Assembly: GCA_963575745.1 (NCBI GenBank)
Contig: CAUYUJ010014329.1
Coordinates: forward strand, 346,369-366,368
Direction: 5' to 3'
Source: Prorocentrum cordatum
Taxonomy: Eukaryota; Sar; Dinophyceae; Prorocentrales; Prorocentraceae
Length of the DNA: 20,000 nucleotides
Shown: positions 1-7,939 of the stretch, in pieces
How the letters are laid out: each line of letters starts with the position of its first letter
How positions within the stretch are numbered: position 1 is the first letter of the stretch
Program-made: the position numbers and the translations under genes
Notes under the pieces: generated by a model
The model's input: the letters and a program-made list of their open reading frames with translations, nothing else
Database searches by the model: none
Told to the model about the DNA's origin: nothing

Positions 1-741
1 AAGCTGGGGGCGAAAGATATTGGCTATGCGGAAGGCTATCGTGATTTGTTCAAGTTGGCGTTGGCTCAAGCTAAGCTCATGGCCAGATACTTGGGTTTCA
101 CGTTATGCAGATTGTTTCAGCAGCAGCTCTGGGACACTCATGATCGTCAGCGTCGTCCACCCAATTCTCAGCCACGCATCACGGTCTTGGAGCACGAGTT
201 CTGGAGGTCTGATGATATTGGCGAGTGGCGTTGCAGGCATTGTGGAGTTCGGGCGGCAACGACTACGCATTTCAATAATCTTTCTTGGGGAACGCGTAAG
301 AGGTGCCAACCTACAGCTCTTCAGAAGATGCAGATGGACCTCATTTTCGGTACAGTGGATGGACTTACCTACTCGCCTGTACGGAGTGAAGCTGTGCAAG
401 AAGCGGTGCAGGCAGCGGATGCGGATGCAGGAGTTGAAGTACCTGGGCATGCTGTTGTCGACTCTTCTGATGCGCCCCAGAAGGCCGCGCACGCTTTCTT
501 CATGCAGCAAGGCCATGCTATGCAGTGGGATGGGTTGGCTTGCATGTGTGTGCGTTGTGCTGGCTCGTCCACTGACGTGACGCGTAAGGTGCTTAAGCTC
601 AAAGCTGTATGCCCTGGCGCGGCCAAAGACACTGATGTTCGTAAGAATCAACTAAAGACTATCATTCGATGTGCCAAGGCGCGGTCGATTGAGTTTCTCG
701 CCAGCGTGGACGCTCAAATGAGGTTGGGCGGTGGTGATTGA
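1..741 (+). CDS. 3' part of an ORF with two H...CxxC...C modules; probable retroelement protein
   Basis: The frame is open from the first base to TGA at 739-741 (246 residues), so the start lies outside the window. Two similar cysteine modules are visible. Module 1 has H65, the pair C78-x2-C81 (WRCRHCG) and C102. Module 2 has H164 or H172, C183-x2-C186 (CVRCAG) and C204 followed by PG. The spacing suggests tandem zinc-binding knuckles. Similar H...CxxCG...C modules, as I remember them, occur near the C-terminus of dinoflagellate LINE-type ORFs; that link is inference, as no reverse transcriptase or endonuclease domain is in view. Codon third positions are not G/C-biased, unlike the exon-like blocks later in the window, which fits a mobile-element origin. 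Downstream, all three plus frames stay open for a while, so a frameshift or splice near 730-775 is possible. Confidence 0.55.
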   Translation, partial: KLGAKDIGYAEGYRDLFKLALAQAKLMARYLGFTLCRLFQQQLWDTHDRQRRPPNSQPRITVLEHEFWRSDDIGEWRCRHCGVRAATTTHFNNLSWGTRKRCQPTALQKMQMDLIFGTVDGLTYSPVRSEAVQEAVQAADADAGVEVPGHAVVDSSDAPQKAAHAFFMQQGHAMQWDGLACMCVRCAGSSTDVTRKVLKLKAVCPGAAKDTDVRKNQLKTIIRCAKARSIEFLASVDAQMRLGGGD

Positions 742-1058
742 CACGTCACTGGGGCGTGGTTTTTCTGCTGCAGGTCTTCGCCAGTGTTGTGGAGTTCCTG
801 GCTGCTCAGTTTGTGGATGTTGGTGTCTGAGCAAGTCTGCAGATTCTTGTTTGGTGCTGGATGCTCTGGTGGGCTCTATCAGGTACCGAGGCGGCAGATT
901 ACTCATCTTCTGGAAGCCCGTCTGGCCCCTCTTGGGGACGGGTATGGTCAGGTGCTGGGTCTTCGCGCTCTTCATCGACCTCCTCTGAGGTCCAGGTGCA
1001 GCCGTGGCTGCGCCCGTCCAAGCGTCGTCCGCAGGGAGTGACCTGCGGCCGACCAGTG
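742..1058. other. Unassigned region after the first ORF
   Basis: No gene can be fixed here. All three plus frames are open over much of it: frame 1 to 1041, frame 2 to 988, and frame 3 from 831 to 1079 with a Ser/Gly-rich translation. A pyrimidine-rich stretch ends in CTGCAG at 768-773, like a splice acceptor, and frame 3 reads VFASVVEFLAAQF just after it before a stop at 828. The region may be decayed or spliced continuation of the ORF at 1-741. Confidence 0.3.
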
Positions 1059-1082
1059 GGTAAATCGGTAAATCGGTAAATA
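1059..1082. repeat. Three tandem 8-bp units (GGTAAATC)
   Basis: Three consecutive copies of GGTAAATC, the last ending in A, abut the GGA tract. This is a short tandem duplication. Confidence 0.9.
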
Positions 1083-1346
1083 GGAGGAGGAGAAGGAGGA
1101 GGAGGAGGAGGAGGAGGGGGAGGAGGAGGGGGAGGAGGAGGAGGAGGAGGAGGAGGAGGAGGAGGAGGAGGAGGAGGAGAGGAGGAGGAGGAGAGGGGGA
1201 GGAGGAGGAGGAGGAGGAGGAGGAGGAGGAGGAGGGGAGGAGGAGGAGGAGGAGGAGGAGGAGGAGGAGGAGGAAGAGGAGCGGGGAAGAGGAGGAGGAG
1301 GAGGAGGAGGAGGAGGAGAGGGGGAAGGAGGAGGAGGAGGAGGATC
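1083..1346 (+). repeat. (GGA)n microsatellite
   Basis: About 260 bp of nearly pure GGA/GGGGA units, with purines on the plus strand. The long poly-Gly, poly-Glu, poly-Pro or poly-Ser frames across it come from the triplet repeat. Confidence 0.97.
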
Positions 1347-1900
1347 ACCACCAGCAGCAGGAACAGTGAGCAGGACGGTTGGGGGGAGAGAGAGGGGGTG
1401 CGAAACGTTGTGGACCCTCCCAGACAATCAGTCCAAAAACGTTTCCGACTTCTTGTGTAGGATGCCGTAAAACATCCGCTGCGGGTCATTCCCCTTTTCG
1501 GGCGCACCCCAACCCCTGTGATGGGACAGGCCCCTGGCTGTTTTGGCAAGACCGGCTTCTGGGCCATACGTGCGCCGCGCGGCTGACGACATCAAACCAT
1601 ACGTCGGCAACGTGGCGCTGCCTGGAGATCCCTCTCCGAGCACTGGCCACCGAGATCGTGAGGAACGAACGGCGAAACAATCGAAACGCCCGGATCGGTT
1701 GCGACCGATTGAGGGCTGGCTGGCGGCTTGCCGCTCGCTGCATCCGATGCGACACTAACCGCCTGCCTGCTTAGACTAAACGCCACCACCCCCGCACCCG
1801 CCGAAATCCGCGCATCAAAAATCACTCTGGCGAACGGCCCACCTGGAGCGTGACCGATCCTGGAGGAACCGAGCAACACGGCCCGTCAGGGGGCAGGAAA
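1347..1900. other. Unassigned unique-looking region
   Basis: A plus frame (1379-1774, 131 codons) and overlapping minus frames are open, but none has recognisable motifs, strong third-position bias or convincing splice signals. I see no repeat structure either. Confidence 0.3.
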
Positions 1901-2202
1901 GAAGCGACCACGAGGCAAATAGCGGCATCGAGTTCCCGAGGGACAGGTAACAGCAGAACCATAGAATAAGCTGTCGGAGTTCCGCGTCGATGTCCTGGAT
2001 CCGCGCTGGACCACCCTCCCTGGCGGGCGCGCAGCGCGCCAAGGGCGGCGGCGCCCGAGACGCCGCCAGGGGGAGCCGAGCGCACTCTGAGAAATCCGCG
2101 CGGACCTCCCGCAGTTTATATGTATGTCATTGTTTGCTCCCCGACGCCATGACCCCCAAAAAGGCGACAACGAGGCAGGGGCAGCGGCATCGAGATCCCT
2201 AA
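1901..2202. repeat. Pair of about 40-bp direct repeats flanking foldback F1 copy 1
   Basis: The segments 1901-1940 and 2161-2202 share GCGAC-ACGAGGCA, then AGCGGCATCGAG followed by TCC. They lie on either side of F1 copy 1. They are too long for a normal target-site duplication, so they may be an older local duplication or the outer part of a larger element. Confidence 0.6.
1950..2145. mobile_element. Foldback element F1, copy 1
   Basis: About 195 bp with inverted arms. The left inner arm runs GAGTTCCGCGTCGATGTCC. The right arm, read in reverse complement, runs GAGGTCCGCGCGGATTTCT. The centre is rich in GGCGCGC/GCGCGCC and GGCGGCGCC blocks that also pair. The same left block (TGGATC.GCGCTGGACC) and centre recur in three other places in the window. 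No coding capacity, so it is MITE-like. Confidence 0.72.
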
Positions 2203-2317
2203 GAATCCGGCGCGTTGCTTGCGTTCTAACCGCGGCCCCCAAAAGTCACGGCCTTTTTCCCCAAGGCCGGGAATTCACTCCGGGACGTTTCGTGACGGCC
2301 CCAGGGCCCGGCGAAGG

Positions 2318-2332
2318 CCCCCCCCCCCCCCC
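2318..2332 (+). repeat. 15-base poly-C run
   Basis: Uninterrupted C homopolymer just left of foldback F2 copy A. Confidence 0.95.
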
Positions 2333-2533
2333 AGAATTGAACAGGGACCGACCGTCCTGGCATTCCTGTAGGCCCACCACCACGTGTTCTTAGAACCCAA
2401 CAGTGTTCCAGGAGCAAAAACGAGGTTCTTATAACATGAGCCCTATGTCTTAAGACACGACAGTCTCAGCAGGAAGTGTCCTACGGCAGGTTCGTGTCGT
2501 GTCGACCCCGGCGCTGGTTTCTGACACAGCGGG

Positions 2534-2555
2534 GATCGTTCAATCTTGAACGATC
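2534..2555. repeat. Perfect hairpin GATCGTTCAA-TC-TTGAACGATC
   Basis: A 22-base perfect inverted repeat with 10-bp arms and a 2-base centre. Its core GTTCAA..TTGAAC is shared with the hairpin at 2609-2630. Confidence 0.9.
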
Positions 2556-2608
2556 GGGCGTTTCCGAAATATCAGCTCGGTCAACCTCGACCGTTTCTGG
2601 GTCGCAGG

Positions 2609-2630
2609 CGGCGTTCAAAGTTGAACGCCG
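2609..2630. repeat. Perfect hairpin CGGCGTTCAA-AG-TTGAACGCCG
   Basis: A second 22-base perfect inverted repeat, 75 bp from the first, with the same GTTCAA..TTGAAC core but different outer bases. The outer arms have co-varied between the two. Confidence 0.9.
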
Positions 2631-2802
2631 ACGGCGGGGTCGCCGCCAGTCGACACGACGCAGACCTACCGTAAGAACATGTCGAACAATCCACAAAAGG
2701 TCATCCGCACAGTACGTGGTGGGCCTATATAGGCAACCCAGGACGCCTCGCCACTGCTCGACAGGAAAGCCGAGCACGGCGGGAGACGCCTCCGAAGCGT
2801 AA

Positions 2803-3192
2803 CTCGCGCCGTGCGTCGGAGCTCCGGGTCGGCGGCGTGGCCTCCTCGCGCGCTCGCCGACGAGGGCCGCCCTGCCGCGGCAGAGCGCTGGGCCCGGCCG
2901 GCGCGGGGGGGTCCTCCGTGATGCCCGGCGGCATCGGGGGCGGCGCGCCGCCCTCGCAGAAGGCCCGCATGCCGTCCAGCTGCCACTGCAGCATGGCCTG
3001 CGGCCGCGGGGGGGCACCGCCCGGCGGAGAGGCTCCGTCCGCCTCGCCGCTGCCTCCGCCGCCGCTCCTCGCCTCCGCGGGCGGGTCGCGCCGCAGGCGC
3101 AGACCGGTGCAGCCGGGGCCGCTCGCAAGCTCTTCCTCCTCCTCCTCCTCCTCCTCCTCCTCCTCCTCCTCCTCCTCCTGCGCCTCCGCCCC
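2803..3192 (-). CDS. Minus-strand coding-like block (exon candidate) with N-terminal poly-Glu
   Basis: This minus frame is open from just below an in-frame TAG at 3193-3195 down to 2725. It begins with a Glu run encoded by the GAG repeat (3131-3180). It continues through LASGPGCTGLRLRRDPPAEA and a Gly/Ser stretch to MLQWQLDGMRAFCEGG, MPPGITEDPPAP and TRSSDARRE. Third positions are overwhelmingly G or C until about 2803 and then lose that pattern, so the real exon probably ends near there, about 45 bp before F2 copy A. No start codon is fixed and no family is recognised. The plus strand here shows no comparable frame. Confidence 0.45.
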
Positions 3193-3289
3193 CTATTCCG
3201 CCATCGGCCCCTCCTCCTCCTCTTCCTCCTCCGCCTGATCCTTGTGCCACCTCCGCCTGCTCCTCCTGCAGCTGGCCCTCTGGATCCAG

Positions 3290-3471
3290 CCCTCCTCCTC
3301 CTCCTCCTCCTCCTCCTCCTCCTCTCCTCCTCCTCCTCCTCCTCCTCCTCCTCTCCTCCCCTCCTCCTCCTCCTCCCCGTCCTCCTCCTCCTCCTCCCCG
3401 TCCTCCTCCTCCTCCGTCCTCCTCCTCCTCCTCCTCCTCCTCCTCCTCCTCCTCCTCCTCCTCCTCGGCCT
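3290..3471 (-). repeat. (TCC)n microsatellite, interrupted
   Basis: Nearly pure TCC units with a few CCCG interruptions; smaller TCC blocks lie at 3131-3180 and 3209-3237. Every frame is open as homopolymeric Ser, Leu, Pro, Glu, Arg or Gly, so long frames across it prove nothing. A minus reading ends GWIQRASC...HKDQAEEEEEEEGPMAE at 3193 and could be real protein, but this is unproven. Confidence 0.95.
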
Positions 3472-4257
3472 CACTGGATCAGGTCCCTCGTCGCTGGGCC
3501 GCGCGCTGACTCGGCCTCGCGCGCTCGCCGCGGGTCCGATGCCGGGGGCGACCGGAAGGCGTGGCTGCGCCGTGGAGGCCTCGTGCGGGACCTCCCTGGC
3601 CGCGCACGCCCGCGGCCTGGCCGCGGGCCACTCCACGGAGGCAGTGCGGCTGCTTCGCGCGGCCGAGCGGTGCTGGGCGCTCCGGAGGTGGCACCCGTGC
3701 TGGCGGCGCTCCAGGGCGACGCGGCGGCGCCTCGGCGCCGGCGGCGCCGCGGGCGCGGCGGCGCTGGTGGCAAGTCGGCCCTCCCTGGAGCTCCTGGAGT
3801 TCACGGCGGCGGCGAGACGCGGGCGGCCGATGCGGCTGCGGTGGATGGCGGCGGCACGGCGGTCGACGGCGAGCCTCCCGACGAGATCGACGACGCCTGG
3901 GCGGATGGCCTGACCCCTCCGCCCGTCGGATCCAGACAAGGGCAAGGACAAGAGCAAGGGGACGCCCACCATCGCCCCCGACTCGCGCGCGAGCATCTGC
4001 CGTGGGCCCATGCTGGGCACGGACGTGTTCGTCGGCGACGTCGGGGAGGAGCTCGCCTCCGTCCGCTTCGCTGCGGACGACGCCGAACCCCGCCCACGAA
4101 GACCTCCCTGGACTTTCTGGAGCCACTGGGGCTGGCGGGGGGTGGCGGCGGTGGGGGACGGCAGGGGCCTTTGGCCGTCTTGCGGCCAGGGCGCCGTCGC
4201 CCCCGCCCCCTGCTCGTGGTGCTCGACTTCGGCGGGCGCCATGCCATAGCCTGCTGA
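3472..4257 (+). pseudogene. Plus-strand coding-like region that changes frame; decayed or spliced gene
   Basis: Three consecutive stretches look coding on the plus strand but in different frames. Frame 2 from about 3540 reads AVEASCGTSLAAHARGLAAG and STEAVRLLRAAERCWALRRW with almost all third positions G/C, ending at TGA 3911-3913. Frame 1 reads DGEPPDEIDDAWADGLTPP over about 3830-3920. Frame 2 then resumes at 3929 with DPDKGKDKSKGTPTIAPD and GTDVFVGDVGEELASVRF; here 48 of 53 codons (3929-4087) end in G or C. Frame 1 then reads KTSLDFLEPLGLAGG to a stop at 4255-4257. The gaps between stretches are too short for normal introns, so indels (biological or assembly error) are likely. No family is recognised. 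The opposite strand is also open (3193-4311) but with poorer composition. Confidence 0.42.
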
Positions 4258-4311
4258 ACAGCTGGGTGTGCGCCCGTTAGCTCGGCCGCACCTTTCATCG
4301 CTCGGACCCAC

Positions 4312-4780
4312 CCCCCTCCTCCTCCTCCTCCTCCTCCTCCTCCTCCTCCTGATCCTACTCCTTTCCTTCCTCTTCCTCCTCTTTCTCCTCCTCCACTATC
4401 AAGTTAGATGTTCTGGCCGTTATTGGTTATGATTCCTCAGCCTCCTGGTGCTCCTCACCCTCCTCATCTTCATCTGCCACCGCCGCCTCCGGTCCTTCCC
4501 TTCCTCTTCCTTCCTCCTTCCCGCACCCGCCTCGCTCCTCCCTCCGTCGTTCCCTTCCTCCCTCATCCTTCCTCCTCCCTCCTTCCCTCCCTCACTCCTT
4601 CCTCCCTCCCTCTCCTGCTCTTCCTCCCGCCCCCTCCTCCCTCCCTCCTTCCTTCCTCTCGCACCCTATCGGCAATGTTATCTTCCCCCTCCCTCCATCC
4701 ATACAACCCATTCCTCCTCCCACCTCGGTGTATCCCATGGCCCTCTCACTTTGTGCTTCCCTCCTCCTCCGCCTCCTTCT
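4312..4780 (-). repeat. Polypyrimidine tract: (TCC)n followed by degenerate CT-rich DNA
   Basis: Pure TCC units at about 4316-4350, then some 400 bp of irregular CCTTCC/CCTCC, almost purine-free on the plus strand. Overlapping frames encode only Pro/Ser/Leu-rich strings. No gene is supported. Confidence 0.93.
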
Positions 4781-5024
4781 CAGCATTATCCTTACTCGTC
4801 AGCAACCAAATCTGCATCAACATTGCCGCCAACAAAATATGAATCGCATCACCATCCCCCTCCTGCTCACCATTTCCGGACCAGTCTCATAACGACCAGA
4901 TTGTAAGCCAGCGTGGACCCCAAACCGTGGGTGACTGGCAATATATGTTGTGTGATACATGTGGAGCAACATATGTGGTGTAGTTTGCCTGGCGCACTCT
5001 GTGTTATGATTATATGTACACATA
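4781..5024. other. Short unassigned region
   Basis: Unique-looking, AT-richer sequence between simple repeats. I see no gene, RNA or repeat in it. Confidence 0.3.
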
Positions 5025-5052
5025 CATGCATGCATGCATGCATGCATGCATG
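5025..5052 (+). repeat. (CATG)7 microsatellite
   Basis: Seven CATG units, which are self-complementary and so could extrude as a hairpin. They directly precede the CAGA array. Confidence 0.95.
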
Positions 5053-5055
5053 AAT

Positions 5056-5056
<1 letters not shown>

Positions 5057-5145
<89 letters not shown>
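5057..5145 (+). repeat. (CAGA)n microsatellite, about 22 units
   Basis: Uninterrupted CAGA tetranucleotides. The minus-strand frame across it is a Cys-Leu-Ser-Val repeat and is not evidence of a gene. Confidence 0.97.
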
Positions 5146-5152
5146 GCGCCGC

Positions 5153-5504
5153 GGGACGCATGTGAACGCAACCACTGGGGCCTTCGGTGGAGCTCCCCGT
5201 GGGGCCACGAACCGTGTGAGGGTGTGCCGAAATGGGCTCGGGACACATGTGAACGCAACCACTGGTGCATTCGGTGGAGCTCCCTATGTGGCCACGAGCC
5301 GTGTCAGAGGTGTGCCGAAATGGGCTCGGGACGGATGTGAACGCAGCCATTGGGGTCATCGGTTGAGCTCCGTATGGGGCCACGAGCCGTGTGAAGGGCG
5401 TGCCGAAATGGGCGCGGGATGCATGTGAACACAACCATGGGGGCCTTCGGTTGAGCTCCCTACGGGGCCACGAACCGTGTGAGGGGTGTACCGGAATGTT
5501 GCAA
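5153..5504 (+). repeat. Minisatellite, four copies of an 87-88 bp unit
   Basis: Units begin at 5153, 5240, 5328 and 5416. Each carries GGGAC..ATGTGAACGCAACCA, then TCGGT-GAGCTCC, then GGCCACGA.CCGTGTGA and a TGCCGAAATGGGC-type end. The copies differ by scattered substitutions, so the array is not recent. The period is not a constant multiple of three, so a protein repeat is unlikely. There are no spacers. Confidence 0.93.
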
Positions 5505-5529
5505 ACACGGAGAGCAGAGGCACGATGCT

Positions 5530-5585
5530 GACGATGGCGATTGTGATGATGTGGATGATGGCGATGGCGATGGCGATGGCGATGG

Positions 5586-5638
<53 letters not shown>

Positions 5639-5667
5639 ATGATGATGAAGATGAAGATGAAGATGAA

Positions 5668-5731
<64 letters not shown>

Positions 5732-5759
5732 CTGTTGATGCTGGTGATGCTGCTGATGC

Positions 5760-5791
<32 letters not shown>

Positions 5792-5870
5792 CTGATGATG
5801 CTGATGATGACGATGATGATGATGATGATGGTGGTGCTGATGCTGATGATGCTGATGATGCTGATGATGA
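5530..5870 (+). repeat. (GAT)n microsatellite with GGC/GAA/GCT variants
   Basis: About 340 bp of GAT triplets with interspersed GGCGAT, GAAGAT, GGTGGT and GCTGAT. It reads as poly-Asp, poly-Met, poly-His or poly-Ile depending on the frame. Nothing at either end supports a host gene. Confidence 0.96.
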
Positions 5871-6560
5871 GGACTTGCGGAGGGCAGAGGCAAGGGTGGG
5901 AGAAGGGGGGAGGGCAGCGGGAGCACAGGAGGAGGAAGGATGGGGAGGAGGAGAGTAGGGACGGACAGAAGGCTGGGCGCTGCCTCTTCAATACGAGGAC
6001 CCAACGCCACAGGATGGTCGGGAACAAAAACAACAACCTAAGTGCAAGATTTGTTGAGGGAACCATGCCTGTCCCCACTTTCGTCCCACATTCCGTTCAA
6101 GCCTGTCCCGACCCCCTGCCATCCGACTTTGCGTCCTCCCCGTCATCTTTGTCATCCTCATCATCGTCATCGTCTATGATACCATCCTGATGCCCCGTAC
6201 CCAACGAGCAAATATCGAAGTGCGTTTCTCGCGCTTCGATAAGCCGGTTCGTCTCTACTTGCTCCGCCCCACGGCTTCGGCCCATAGCTCATGACTCATG
6301 ACTGTCTGTCACCGCCATGACCGTAAACATCAAAATCATCGTCCTCGTGACCGTTTTTTTCTTCCCCAGGTAAGGGTCATCACCCGGGGGGGACGGGGGT
6401 GGGTGGGTTGCAGTGCGAGAGGGTAACGATAACAGCGGCCGCGGCGTGCACCCGCCAGGGTGCGTCCGCGCCACCGGCGCGTTAATCGCCTGCGTGAACC
6501 ACAGCATGTAGTGGGGGGGTCCAGGCCACTCGTCCCAGTGCGATCGTTAGCGTTGGTCTA
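5871..6560. other. Unassigned region
   Basis: Mixed sequence with a small TCATC-rich patch at 6130-6175. The only notable signal is a strong polypyrimidine-CAG|GTAAG junction at 6353-6375, listed separately. No frame has coding-like composition. Confidence 0.3.
6353..6375 (+). promoter_or_regulatory. Back-to-back splice acceptor and donor (recursive-splice-like)
   Basis: A run of seven T (6354-6360) is followed by CTTCCCCAG (6361-6369) and at once by GTAAGG (6370-6375). This is an acceptor joined directly to a donor, the arrangement of a zero-length exon. No flanking exon is identified, so its use is inference. Confidence 0.25.
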
Positions 6561-7007
6561 GCCCGGGTGATGAGCATTACCCTGGGAGGGAAAAAACGCT
6601 CACCTTCCTCCTCCTCCCCCTCTCTTCTCAATCATCCATGCTGCCTCCGCCCTCCTCGCCTCTCTCCTCCTCTCCTTCTCGTGCTCCCTGTCCATCCTGC
6701 TCCCGTGCTCATCCGCGCCATCGCCCTCATGGTCGCCCTCACCATCGCAGCCATATTACCACATGACCACCACCGATATCACCATCCGTTCTCACTTCAG
6801 CTCCTCCTCCTCCACCTTTTCCACATGCTTCGTCCAGCTCATGCTCTGCATTGGCATGTCGCTGGTGGGTTACCGTCGAGCCTGAGAGACCACATGCAAG
6901 ACCACACCAACGATGCAAACCCATGATTCGTGGCTACAGTAATGGGAAAGTCGAGTGGAGCAGGTGCAAGCGGGGGCACAGAGCCTCATCATGCTCATCC
7001 TCCTTCT
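6561..7007. other. Unassigned CT-rich region
   Basis: A plus frame 6567-6926 (119 codons) encodes a Leu/Pro/His-rich string including VALTIAAILPHDHHRYHH. It is low in Lys and Glu and has no motif, so it probably reflects pyrimidine-rich DNA rather than a gene. Confidence 0.25.
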
Positions 7008-7064
7008 CCTCCGTCCTCCTCCTCCTCCTCCTCCTCCTCCTCCTCCTCCTCCTCCTCCTCCTGC
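7008..7064 (-). repeat. (TCC)n microsatellite
   Basis: About 55 bp of pure TCC, followed by degenerate CT-rich DNA to about 7370. Confidence 0.95.
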
Positions 7065-7734
7065 TCCTCTGCTTTTTTCTCCGCACTCTCTCCACTCCGC
7101 CTCCCTTCCACCCGCCCTCCCCATTTCTCGCCTCACCCCTCCAGCCCCCAACACTGGTACTCCTCCGTCCACCGCCTCTGGTCCTCCTACTGTCCCTCCG
7201 ACCTCCCGGGCCAACCAGCCATCCTCCTGCCGCCTTCCCCCCTCCCCTCGCCTCCAGCGTTCCTCCTCCTTCCTCCAGTTTTCTCCTGCACCTTCTGCTC
7301 TCATCCTCGTCGACCTCCTCGTCCTCGTCCCCCAGCTCCCTCACCTCCTCCCTCTCGCTGGAGTTCTTTCTCATAGCAGGCTGGACAAAGCAGGCCCGCC
7401 AGCTCGACGTCCATGTGGGCTCTGACTCTGGATGGGGGCTGTTCCAGGCACCAGGAACTCCGCGGATGGAACTGACACGTGCACACCTTGAGCCGCGATC
7501 AGTGTGGGGGGCGATCAAGGGGGGAGTGCAGCGAGGGCTCCAGAGACGGGGCCCTCCAGGGCCCCGGAATAGCCACCTAAGGGCCCCAGAATGAGGCCCT
7601 TTACGGCACACGAGGGGACCTTCCGGGCCCGAGGAGGGCACCTTTCCCCCCCCCCACCCCCCACCCCTCTCCATTCGTTGCCCCCCTCGCCGCCCAAGCG
7701 CTCGAATAGGACATTGATTGCAGGCTTGACTTAC
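7065..7734. other. CT-rich then GGGCCC-rich intergenic or intronic DNA
   Basis: 7065-7370 is degenerate CT-rich. 7540-7640 has repeated GGGCCC-type blocks. If the exon at 7735-7934 is real, this is its downstream intron on the minus strand. A minus reading with SEREEVRELGDEDEEVDEDE at about 7300-7360 is tempting, but it comes from TCGTCC-type repeats and is not called. Confidence 0.3.
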
Positions 7735-7934
7735 CCCGAAACTAGCTCCTCCGCCGCACCTGCGAGCAAGATACTCGGAATGCTCTGCAGCTCTACGGAG
7801 CACTCTGGATATGCCTAGAGCCATGCGACGAGAAAACCAATTCAGGAGTCCATCGGTTCCGAAGTCGATCTCCTGCTCGAAGCGCTCCCTGCCCCGGCCT
7901 CTGTCGGACGTGACGTGGGCGGCTTCCGCCCAGC
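7735..7934 (-). CDS. Internal exon of an unidentified minus-strand gene
   Basis: A 200-nt open block starts after an acceptor (CTCAAG, minus-strand AG at 7936-7935) and ends at a perfect donor, TTCGGG|GTAAGT (GT at 7734-7733). Phase is 1 at the 5' side and 0 at the 3' side. The translation includes WAEAAHVTSDRGRGRERF, EQEIDFGTDGLLNWFSRRMA and ALGISRVLRRAAEHSEYLAR: balanced, with charged and aromatic residues and little low complexity. In the first 24 full codons 22 end in G or C; over the exon 41 of 66 do. No family is recognised. The acceptor falls next to the end of foldback F2 copy B, so the upstream intron would contain or consist of that element. Neighbouring exons were not identified. 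Confidence 0.6.
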
Positions 7935-7939
7935 CTTGA

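Larger units (their letters stand above)
2482..2673. mobile_element. Nested inverted-repeat element F3 inside F2 copy A
   Basis: 192 bp bounded by 25-bp inverted ends, 21 of 25 matching. The left end begins TACGGCAGGT and ends GTCGTGTCGAC; the reverse complement of the right end begins TACGGTAGGT and ends GTCGTGTCGAC. F2 copy B lacks this segment, which supports insertion into an older F2. Two short perfect hairpins lie inside. Confidence 0.68.
2341..2757. mobile_element. Foldback element F2, copy A (carries nested F3)
   Basis: About 417 bp. The left end begins ACAGGGACCGACCGTCCTGG and continues to TAGGCCCACCAC. The right end in reverse complement reads GCAGTGGCGAGGCGTCCTGG and continues to ATAGGCCCACCAC. 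The copy at 7940-8164 shares both ends. Flanks are TTGA on the left and TCGA on the right, a possible 4-bp target duplication with one change. The motif TTCTTAGAA occurs near the left arm and variants recur inside. The extra length compared with copy B is explained by the nested element at 2482-2673. Confidence 0.78.

Noticed and set aside
61-70. TTGGCTCAAG, the last 10 bases of the dinoflagellate spliced leader
   Set aside because: Only 10 of 22 bases match, it lies inside a continuous open frame, and about 4% chance per window is expected. It is not evidence of a reinserted processed transcript.
1379-1774. 131-codon plus-strand ORF
   Set aside because: No motif, no codon bias and no splice signals, and overlapping frames on both strands are equally open.
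5153-5504. CRISPR-like array
   Set aside because: Units are directly tandem with no unique spacers, and the context is eukaryotic. The same applies to 15827-16145 and 19401-20000.
5479-5958. 159-codon ORF with a very long poly-Asp run
   Set aside because: It is produced by the GAT microsatellite. The other frames give poly-Met, poly-His and poly-Ile of similar length, and neither end looks coding.
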